This document shows positions 1 to 5,208 of a DNA stretch of 7,465 nucleotides, one piece after another. The position numbers and the translations under genes are program-made. The DNA lies in assembly GCA_002256055.1 (NCBI GenBank), contig NKIE01000131.1:1-7465 (forward strand), given 5' to 3'. The DNA is from Pseudomonas sp. PGPPP3 (GTDB lineage Bacteria > Pseudomonadota > Gammaproteobacteria > Pseudomonadales > Pseudomonadaceae). The notes beneath the pieces are model-generated. The model saw nothing but the letters and a program-made list of their open reading frames with translations. It did not search any database and was not told the DNA's origin. Positions within the stretch are counted from its first letter, which is position 1. Every line of letters starts with the position of its first letter.

Positions 1-90
1 ACTTAATGCCTCAGGGTCGTAACGACGCGTACAACCCTCACCAATCATTTGCGGTGCTTGTGCCGCACCGCGAGCCAGTGGATCACTCAT
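1..90 (-). CDS. Unrecognised gene, first 30 codons only
   Basis: The reverse strand from position 90 reads as an open frame of 30 codons starting MSDPLARGAAQAPQMIGEG and runs off the left edge. A Shine-Dalgarno GGAG (complement of 100-103) lies 9 nt before the ATG, which supports this as a real start. It follows purU on the same strand after a 67-nt gap with no hairpin plus U-tract, so co-transcription from the purU promoter is plausible. The visible N-terminus is polar, with no signal peptide or membrane segment, suggesting a cytoplasmic protein. I do not recognise the family from 30 residues and assign no function. Confidence 0.6.
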   Translation of the reverse strand, partial: MSDPLARGAAQAPQMIGEGCTRRYDPEALS

Positions 91-157
91 CAAGTTCTAC
101 TCCACTGAACGGCGCAAGTACCCAACCCTAACGCGCGTCGTGCTGATAGGACGCCGA

Positions 158-1009
158 TCAGTCGAACAACACCGTTTTGTTGTTATGGACCAATACACGG
201 TCTTCCAAATGGAAGCGTAGACCACGGGCCAGTACTCTTTTTTCCACATCCTTGCCCAGGCGCACCATGTCTTCGATGCTGTCGCGGTGGGTAACCCGTG
301 CCACGTCTTGCTCGATGATAGGGCCGGCATCCAGCTCTTCTGTGACGTAGTGGCAGGTGGCACCAATCAGCTTGACCCCGCGCAACGAGGCCTGATGGTA
401 AGGCTTGGCGCCGACAAACGACGGCAAGAAGCTATGGTGAATGTTGATAACCCGGTGGGCGAACGCCTGGCACAGCTGCGGCGGGAGGATTTGCATGTAG
501 CGCGCCAGCACCACGGCATCGGCCTCACAGGCCTCAACCAAACGCGACACTTCGGCAAAAGCCGGCTGCTTGTCCTGCGGATCGACCGGCACATGGTGAA
601 ACGGAATGCCGTGCCATTCGACCATGCTGCGCAAATCATCATGATTGGAAATCACGCAAGGGATATCGCAGTCCAGCTCGCCACTGTGCCAACGGTGCAG
701 CAAGTCTGCCAGGCAGTGCGACTCACGACTGGCCATCAACACTACGCGTTTCTTCTGCGCAGAATCGGTGACCCGCCAATCCATCGAGAACTCGCGGGCA
801 ATCGGTGCAAAAGCCTGACGAAACGCGGCCAAATCAAACGGCAGGGAATCGGCGCGAATTTCATGGCGCATAAAGAACCAGCCGCTGTGGCTGTCCGAAT
901 GATGGCTTGCCTCAGTAATCCAACCGTTATAGGTCGCGAGAAAATTACTAACCTTGGCGACAATACCAACGCCGTCCGGACAGGCTATGACCAGGCGAAA
1001 AGTACGCAT
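158..1009 (-). CDS. purU: Formyltetrahydrofolate deformylase
   Basis: This enzyme hydrolyses 10-formyltetrahydrofolate to formate and tetrahydrofolate in the cytoplasm, balancing the one-carbon pool and, in E. coli, supplying formate to PurT. The 283-residue product matches the usual family length. Residues 1-80 form an ACT domain, opening with the typical RLVIACPDGVGIVAKVSNFL. Residues 88-283 form the formyltransferase-fold hydrolase domain, with RYMQIL at 170-175, INIHHSFLPSF at 188-198 and GATCHYVTEELDAGP at 216-230. The predicted catalytic Asn189, His191 and Asp227 are all present, with His220 also conserved. The ATG start is preceded by GGAG (complement of 1018-1021) at 8-nt spacing. Pseudomonas genomes often carry more than one purU paralogue; this copy, divergent from mvaT, corresponds by position to P. 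aeruginosa purU1. That correspondence is from memory, not from a search. Confidence 0.95.
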   Translation of the reverse strand: MRTFRLVIACPDGVGIVAKVSNFLATYNGWITEASHHSDSHSGWFFMRHEIRADSLPFDLAAFRQAFAPIAREFSMDWRVTDSAQKKRVVLMASRESHCLADLLHRWHSGELDCDIPCVISNHDDLRSMVEWHGIPFHHVPVDPQDKQPAFAEVSRLVEACEADAVVLARYMQILPPQLCQAFAHRVINIHHSFLPSFVGAKPYHQASLRGVKLIGATCHYVTEELDAGPIIEQDVARVTHRDSIEDMVRLGKDVEKRVLARGLRFHLEDRVLVHNNKTVLFD

Positions 1010-1042
1010 GCAAAAAACTCCGGTACGTGTGCAAAGGTGGGC

Positions 1043-1048
1043 ATTCTA
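1043..1048 (-). promoter_or_regulatory. Candidate -10 box of the purU promoter
   Basis: Read on the minus strand this is TAGAAT, a five-of-six match to the sigma-70 -10 consensus. It would place the transcript start near 1036 and give a leader of about 27 nt that contains the GGAG ribosome site. No convincing -35 box is seen at 16-18 nt upstream (best match TCGCAA, three of six), so the promoter may be weak or activator-dependent. Confidence 0.4.
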
Positions 1049-1339
1049 GGGGCTGTTGCCGTTTGATTGCGAGCCACGTTACGGCAAGAGTCGTTCCCCA
1101 ACTGGCGCAGCCTTGTCTCGCGCAATAACAAACTGCGCGCCAGCCTTGCAGGAAACGGCAACAGACAACGACCAGCGCAGCAGCAAACTGCAGTATCAGT
1201 GAGCCAACCACAGGCCTGGCACATCCACAATTATTGATAACTGCAAGCGCGCGACAGTCACCCCGAAACAACCGTACCGAGCAATTATCTTCAGTATCTC
1301 AACTGACACAATTAAACCCATTACACACAAGCGCACGCG

Positions 1340-1358
1340 GGATAAGCGAACCTTATCC
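1340..1358. repeat. Perfect 19-bp inverted repeat, possible operator
   Basis: The arms are GGATAAG and CTTATCC with a 5-nt centre. Two more pairs (G1337-C1360 and C1338-G1359) extend the hairpin if one G is bulged. Neither strand carries a U-tract after it, which argues against an intrinsic terminator. The position is about 216 nt upstream of mvaT and 331 nt upstream of purU. It could bind a dimeric regulator or be a structured part of a long mvaT leader; the regulator is unknown. Confidence 0.45.
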
Positions 1359-1500
1359 GCTAGAAAAATCTGCCCTAACGAACTGCCCAGCATCCCTAAC
1401 AAGGCATATTTACTCGCAATAAGTGTCGCAGTAATGAGCCATTTGCACTTCTTGACATACATTCAATAGCGACAAGTTGATATAAAAAGCGTTCTCCATA

Positions 1501-1529
1501 TTTACTTGCGCAAGATGTCTGACTAGTAT
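1501..1529 (+). promoter_or_regulatory. Candidate mvaT promoter
   Basis: TTTACT (1501-1506, four of six to the -35 consensus) and TAGTAT (1524-1529, four of six to the -10 consensus) are separated by 17 nt. This would start transcription near 1536 and leave a leader of about 39 nt before the mvaT ATG. A perfect 10-bp palindrome, CTTGCGCAAG (1505-1514), overlaps the end of the -35 box and the spacer. An alternative upstream TTGACA at 1452-1457 has no good -10 box at normal spacing. The assignment is tentative. Confidence 0.3.
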
Positions 1530-1574
1530 TGCCAAACGAACACATCGTCCACCCGAACACTTTAGGAAACGTCA

Positions 1575-1949
1575 ATGTCCCTGATTAACGAATACCGCGC
1601 CACAGAAGAAGCCATCAAAGAACTTCAAGCTCGCCTGCAAAGCATGTCGGCTGACGACAAGCTGCAGAAAGAACTGGAATTTGAAGGCAAGCTGCGCGCA
1701 CTGATGGCTGAGTACCAAAAATCCCTGCCGAGCATCATTGCCATTCTCGACCCGGAAGCCAAAAGCAGCAAAGTAGCCCGCGCCAGCAAAACCACCACTA
1801 CCAAGCGCGCCCGCAAGATCAAGCAATACAAGAACCCGAACAGTGGTGAAGTGATTGAAACTAAAGGTGGCAATCACAAGGTTCTGAAAGAGTGGAAAGC
1901 CAAGTGGGGCTCCGATGTAGTTGAAAGCTGGGTTACCCTGCTCGACTAA
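1575..1949 (+). CDS. mvaT: MvaT, H-NS-family xenogeneic silencer
   Basis: MvaT is a nucleoid-associated protein that oligomerises on AT-rich, often horizontally acquired DNA and represses it; in P. aeruginosa it restrains prophage and virulence genes. The 124-residue product opens with the family hallmark MSLINEYRATEEAIKEL. Residues 1-60 form a charged coiled-coil oligomerisation region. A lysine/serine/threonine-rich linker spans about 63-79, and residues 80-124 form the DNA-binding domain. Arg80 and the Gly98-Gly99-Asn100 loop that make up the AT-pincer are present, as are the surrounding lysines in KQYKNP and KVLKEWKAKWG. The ATG is preceded by AGGA at 7-nt spacing. A strong terminator follows, so the gene is probably monocistronic. 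The AT-rich upstream region suggests autoregulation. A paralogue such as MvaU/MvaV is the only realistic alternative; the purU and sbcB neighbours favour MvaT. Confidence 0.96.
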   Translation: MSLINEYRATEEAIKELQARLQSMSADDKLQKELEFEGKLRALMAEYQKSLPSIIAILDPEAKSSKVARASKTTTTKRARKIKQYKNPNSGEVIETKGGNHKVLKEWKAKWGSDVVESWVTLLD

Positions 1950-1963
1950 TCGCACCACCCGCA

Positions 1964-1999
1964 CAATAAAAAACGCCAGCTTGCTGGCGTTTTTTATTG
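1964..1999. terminator. Strong bidirectional intrinsic terminator
   Basis: This is a perfectly complementary 36-nt palindrome: a GC core (ACGCCAG/CTGGCGT) with a CTTG loop, flanked by an A-tract on the left and a T-tract on the right. It begins 15 nt after the mvaT stop and ends 18 nt before the sbcB stop on the opposite strand. The symmetric A and T tracts let it act as a Rho-independent terminator for both convergent genes. Confidence 0.9.
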
Positions 2000-2017
2000 C
2001 CTGAAGAATGACCCTAT

Positions 2018-3448
2018 CTACAGCTGCAAGCGTTGCTGCAATTGCTGCCCATAGGCTTGCCAAGCCAACAGAATGGTTTGCTCACTGGCAGATGCATTGA
2101 TCAGTGCATCACTCAGGGCGCTATTGAAGTCCGCCAGGGTATTGGGCGCCCCGTACTGAGGATCACGTAAACGCTGCTGGCAAAACTGTAACCATTGCTG
2201 TGCTTCAGCATTTGACAGGGTGTCAGCAAAGTTGCGCGCACGGTAACGAAACAGTAATTCACTCAGGCGCTGCTCATCAAACGGCCACACCGCCCGCGCC
2301 AATTCTTGCGGATCGGCCCGACGAACTTGCTCGCATAAACGCCGGTCACGCTCACCGAAAAAGCCGTCATACAGTTGCTGCTCCGGGTCTTGACTGGGAA
2401 CAAATGCCTCTTCGCCATAAACCGCCGGGAGCTTGTCTCGCCAAAGTGATTGACTGTCACGCAGCAAAGTCGCGCGTTGTTGCATGAGTGTCATATCCAG
2501 TTGCAAGCGCTGTTTATCTTCTTCACGTAATACGCTTAACGGCGCCAATACCGGGCACCGATTAACGTGCAATAACTTCAATGGAATGGGCAGTTCATCA
2601 GCAGCCAACTCGTCGCGACGGGTGTACAGGCGCTGACGCAGGGTTTCGCTGTCCAGATCGAGTAATACCGCCGGATCAAGGTGCAAATCGCAGACGATCA
2701 GGGCATTGCGATTGCGCGGATGCCAGGCCAGCGGCAGCACCACCGCCAGATAATGCCGCGCCCCAGCAAAGCGCCCAGACACATGCAGCAGCGGCTTGAG
2801 CAATTCGATCTGCTCCAACACCCGCGGCTTACTGCGCTGCTTATAAAGAAACTCGTAGAGCTTCGGCTGCTGGCTGCGCACCAACCGCGCAAGAGCAATG
2901 GTCGCCCGCACATCGGCCAGCGCATCGTGAGCTTGGCCATGGTCGATACCATTAGCCGCAGTGAGGCGCTCCAACTTGAGGCTGACACGCCCATCTTCTT
3001 GCGGCCAATTAATCCCCTCAGGGCGCAAGGCATAGGCGGTGCGCAACAGATCAATTAGATCCCAGCGGGTGTTGCCGCCCTGCCACTCGCGACCATAGGG
3101 GTCGAAGAAGTTGCGATACAGGCTGTAGCGCGTCACTTCGTCATCGAAGCGCAAACTGTTGTAACCCGCGCCACAGGTGCCCGGCACGCTCATCTCAGCA
3201 TGCAGGCGCGTCATAAACTCGCCCTCAGACAAACCCCGCTCAGCCAGGCGCTGCGGGGTGATGCCGGTAATCAGACACGCCATGGGATGGGGCAGGATGT
3301 CGTCGCTGGGCCGGCAATACAGATTGAGCGGTTCGCCAATCTCATTCAGCGCCTCGTCGGTGCGAATGCCAGCCACCTGCAGTGGGCGATCACAGCGCGG
3401 GTTGATGCCGGTAGTTTCGTAGTCATACCAGAAGATGCTGGGCGTCAC
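2018..3448 (-). CDS. sbcB: Exodeoxyribonuclease I (3'-5' ssDNA exonuclease)
   Basis: Exonuclease I degrades single-stranded DNA processively from the 3' end and acts in recombination, mismatch repair and suppression of recBC defects, usually bound to SSB. With the chosen GTG start the product has 476 residues, against 475 in E. coli. The DEDDh exonuclease motifs are intact: Asp9 and Glu11 in FWYDYETTG, Asp102 in NSLRFDDE, and His174 and Asp179 in HDALADVRAT. Their spacing matches E. coli D15, E17, D108, H181 and D186. An SH3-like region and the C-terminal exonuclease I domain follow. The frame stays open 15 codons further upstream to a TTG at 3491-3493. I prefer GTG because it has CAGGA (complement of 3456-3460) at 7-nt spacing, because conserved sequence begins there, and because the likely -10 box lies downstream of the TTG. 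The gene converges on mvaT. Confidence 0.95.
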   Translation of the reverse strand: MTPSIFWYDYETTGINPRCDRPLQVAGIRTDEALNEIGEPLNLYCRPSDDILPHPMACLITGITPQRLAERGLSEGEFMTRLHAEMSVPGTCGAGYNSLRFDDEVTRYSLYRNFFDPYGREWQGGNTRWDLIDLLRTAYALRPEGINWPQEDGRVSLKLERLTAANGIDHGQAHDALADVRATIALARLVRSQQPKLYEFLYKQRSKPRVLEQIELLKPLLHVSGRFAGARHYLAVVLPLAWHPRNRNALIVCDLHLDPAVLLDLDSETLRQRLYTRRDELAADELPIPLKLLHVNRCPVLAPLSVLREEDKQRLQLDMTLMQQRATLLRDSQSLWRDKLPAVYGEEAFVPSQDPEQQLYDGFFGERDRRLCEQVRRADPQELARAVWPFDEQRLSELLFRYRARNFADTLSNAEAQQWLQFCQQRLRDPQYGAPNTLADFNSALSDALINASASEQTILLAWQAYGQQLQQRLQL

Positions 3449-3455
3449 GGCGAAG

Positions 3456-3483
3456 TCCTGAATAGATGAACCGCGCCAGTCTA
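3456..3483 (-). promoter_or_regulatory. sbcB -10 box and start-deciding ribosome site
   Basis: On the minus strand, TAGACT (complement of 3478-3483, four of six to consensus) would start transcription near 3471. CAGGA (complement of 3456-3460) lies 7 nt before the GTG at 3446-3448. A possible -35 box, TTGCTA, lies 15 nt further upstream, a short spacing. If the -10 call is right, the upstream TTG would lie outside the transcript, which fixes the GTG as start. Confidence 0.4.
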
Positions 3484-3527
3484 GCAGGCGCAAAAGCCTA
3501 GCAAACGCACAGTCCAGAGCACGCGGC

Positions 3528-3557
3528 TTGCCGCCGAGTTACTGATACCGCTAGCAT
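3528..3557 (+). promoter_or_regulatory. Candidate promoter of the membrane-protein operon
   Basis: TTGCCG (3528-3533) and TAGCAT (3552-3557) each match the sigma-70 hexamers at four of six positions and are 18 nt apart. Transcription would begin near 3564, leaving a leader of only about 20 nt with no recognisable Shine-Dalgarno before the ATG at 3584. The -35 box overlaps a short GCGGC-TT-GCCGC palindrome (3523-3534). This is the only intergenic space available for the four genes that follow. Confidence 0.3.
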
Positions 3558-3583
3558 CGCGGTTTATCTGACGCAGTCTGCCG

Positions 3584-4231
3584 ATGCCCTCCATAGCCAC
3601 CCCCTCCCGATTCCAGGCCAGCCCCGCGCCCAGCGAGCTGCTGGACACCCGCTATAAAGTGGAAACCCCGGAAGGCATCGACCTGATTTTGCGCCCCGCC
3701 AGCCTGCTGCCACGCGCGCTGGCGTTTGCCGTCGACCTGGCCATTCGCGGCCTGCTGCTGGGCCTGCTGTTTGTCGCCTTTGCCCTGCTCGGCAAGCTGG
3801 GCAAAAAACTGTTGGGCCTGCGCGTGGTGCATGACGACGGCACGCCCGTCGGCTGGGCCGCTTCCCTGACCCGTAACCTGCTGCGTTTTGTCGATTTTTT
3901 ACCATTCGCCTATGGCCTGGGCATTCTTAGCTGCCTCAATCACCCAGCGTTTAAGCGCCTCGGCGATCTGGCCGCTGGCACCCTGGTGGTTTACCAGGAA
4001 ACGCCGAGCCCGCGCCCTCCTCTGCCGCCAGCCGAGCCACTGCCTGAACCTTTCGCCCTGAGCCTGGATGAGCAACGAGCAATCCTGGCCTTTGCCGAGC
4101 GCCAAGGCAGCTTGTCCGATGAGCGCCGCCAGGAAGTCGCCGCTCTGCTGGCTGAGCCGTTGCAGGTCGCACCCGAGCAGGCACAAGCCCAGCTCAACGG
4201 TATCGCCCGCGGCATGTTGGGGCCGACATGA
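3584..4231 (+). CDS. RDD-family membrane protein, apparently lacking one helix
   Basis: RDD proteins are small inner-membrane proteins, mostly of unknown function; a few are linked to ion transport. The 215-residue product shows the domain's flanking signatures: PRALAFAVDLAI at 43-54 (Arg44, Asp51), GLRVVHDDGTPVGW at 78-91, NLLRFVDFLPF at 98-108 and RLGDLAAGT at 125-133. A full RDD domain has three membrane helices. Here only two hydrophobic stretches exist (45-70 and about 103-118). The first helix runs directly into KLGKKLLGLRVV, the sequence that normally follows helix 2, so about 30-40 residues seem to be missing. A Pro-rich segment (142-156) and a charged helical tail (158-215) follow, probably cytoplasmic. 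The ATG at 3584 has no clear ribosome site; an in-frame stop at 3569 bounds the start. The stop overlaps the next gene's start by 4 bp (ATGA). Confidence 0.85.
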   Translation: MPSIATPSRFQASPAPSELLDTRYKVETPEGIDLILRPASLLPRALAFAVDLAIRGLLLGLLFVAFALLGKLGKKLLGLRVVHDDGTPVGWAASLTRNLLRFVDFLPFAYGLGILSCLNHPAFKRLGDLAAGTLVVYQETPSPRPPLPPAEPLPEPFALSLDEQRAILAFAERQGSLSDERRQEVAALLAEPLQVAPEQAQAQLNGIARGMLGPT

Positions 4232-5208
4232 AGCAGAGCCAGTTTGAAAGCCGCCATCAAAGCGACTGGCACGTATTTGCCCAGCAGCTGCAAGCCCTGG
4301 AACGGGGCAAAAGCAAACCCCAACACGTGGATGAATTTGCCGGCCGTTATCGCCACCTGTGCCAACACTTGGCCCTGGCCGAAGCACGCGGTTACAGCAG
4401 CCTGTTGGTGGAGCAACTGCAGCAACTGGTGATGCGCGGCCATCAGCAGCTGTACCGCCATCGCAGTCCCTTGGGCGCCAACCTGATTCGCTTCGTGCTC
4501 GGCGGCTTTGCCCAGTTGGTGCGCCGCGAATGGCGCAGCCTGCTGACCGCCAGCCTGTTGTTCTACGGCAGCCTGCTGGGCATGGGCTTATTGGTCTACC
4601 TGTTTCCCGAGCTGGTCTACAGCGTGGTCGACCCCGAGCAGGTCAACCAGATGGAAGCCATGTACGACCGCGACGCCTCACGCCTGGGGCGCTTTGGCGA
4701 ACGGGACTCCGGCGATGACTGGGTGATGTTCGGCTACTACATCATGAACAACATCGGCATCGCCTTTCAGACCTTTGCCAGCGGCCTGCTGTTTGGCCTG
4801 GGCAGCCTGTTCTTCCTGTTTTTCAACGGCCTGATGATCGGTGCAGTGGCCGGCCACCTGACCCAGATCGGCTCAGGAGAGACGTTCTGGTCGTTCGTCA
4901 TTGGCCACGGTGCCTTCGAGCTGACCGCTATTACCTTGGCCGGTGCGGCCGGCCTCAAGCTCGGCTGGGCGCTGCTCGCACCCGGTCGCTGGCCACGCAG
5001 CGAAGCCTTGCGCCTGGCCGCACGGCAAAGCGTGCAACTGGTGGCCGGCGCCATCCTGTTGCTGCTGCTGGCTGCCTTTGTCGAAGCCTACTGGTCGTCG
5101 ATGACCAGCATCGGCAGCAGCAGCAAATTTGCCGTTGGCACCGGCCTGTGGCTTCTGCTGGCGAGTTACTTCGCCCTCGCCGGACGAGGTCGCCATGCGC
5201 CTGACTGA
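4228..5208 (+). CDS. SpoIIM-like (COG1300) integral membrane protein
   Basis: The 326-residue product belongs to the stage II sporulation protein M family. In Bacillus SpoIIM works in engulfment with SpoIID and SpoIIP; in non-sporulating bacteria such as this one the role is unknown. Residues 1-100 form a soluble helical region with the motif RYRHLCQHLALAEARG (40-55). Hydrophobic segments follow at about 104-126, 176-212 (probably two helices), 222-246, 268-288 and 303-318. The conserved core GHGAFELTAI (227-236) and the FVEAYWSS segment (284-291) are typical of the family. The acidic stretch 133-167 between the first two helices would form an extracytoplasmic or cytoplasmic loop depending on orientation. 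Start and preceding stop overlap as ATGA, with a weak GGGG 5 nt upstream, implying translational coupling to the RDD gene. The 3' end overlaps the next gene by 14 bp. Confidence 0.88.
   Translation: MKQSQFESRHQSDWHVFAQQLQALERGKSKPQHVDEFAGRYRHLCQHLALAEARGYSSLLVEQLQQLVMRGHQQLYRHRSPLGANLIRFVLGGFAQLVRREWRSLLTASLLFYGSLLGMGLLVYLFPELVYSVVDPEQVNQMEAMYDRDASRLGRFGERDSGDDWVMFGYYIMNNIGIAFQTFASGLLFGLGSLFFLFFNGLMIGAVAGHLTQIGSGETFWSFVIGHGAFELTAITLAGAAGLKLGWALLAPGRWPRSEALRLAARQSVQLVAGAILLLLLAAFVEAYWSSMTSIGSSSKFAVGTGLWLLLASYFALAGRGRHAPD

Larger units (their letters stand above)
1010..1574. other. Long AT-rich divergent intergenic region, purU/mvaT
   Basis: This 565-nt region between two divergent genes contains no open frame with a credible ribosome site or codon pattern. 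AT content rises towards mvaT: one 60-nt stretch starting at 1441 has only 20 G or C. It holds the purU -10 candidate, a perfect 19-bp inverted repeat (1340-1358), a consensus TTGACA at 1452-1457, and a candidate mvaT promoter at 1501-1529. It also holds an imperfect inverted repeat at 1102-1143. MvaT binds AT-rich DNA with TpA steps, so this region is a natural target for autorepression. That is inference from the family, not something the sequence proves. No tRNA or sRNA terminator was found in it. Confidence 0.7.

Noticed and set aside
287..1066. 259-codon open frame on the plus strand opposite purU
   Set aside because: It lies almost wholly antisense to a clear purU with intact catalytic motifs, has no recognisable domain, and arises from the codon bias of the real gene.
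948..1271. 107-codon minus-strand frame overlapping the purU 5' end
   Set aside because: It runs through the purU promoter, ribosome site and first codons in another frame, is rich in Cys/Trp/Arg, and has no family similarity.
1337..1370. The 1340-1358 hairpin as an intrinsic terminator
   Set aside because: No U-tract follows on either strand: the plus side continues TAGAAAAATC and the minus side is GC-rich.
1234..1422. 62-codon plus-strand frame in the intergenic region
   Set aside because: It starts at TTG without a ribosome site and has no coding-like composition.
1196..1462. 88-codon hydrophobic open frame on the minus strand inside the purU/mvaT gap
   Set aside because: The ATG has no Shine-Dalgarno and the hydrophobicity is what translated AT-rich DNA gives by chance. 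It would need conservation in relatives to be taken seriously.
1452..1486. Consensus TTGACA with downstream TATAAA as the mvaT promoter
   Set aside because: The spacing is 23 nt, too long for sigma-70, and no good -10 hexamer occurs at 16-18 nt. TTGACA may still belong to a promoter I cannot resolve.
5129..5194. Upstream extension of the DUF4129 gene to a TTG
   Set aside because: It lacks a good ribosome site and would extend the overlap with the SpoIIM-like gene to 80 bp; the ATG at 5195 has GAGG at a proper distance.
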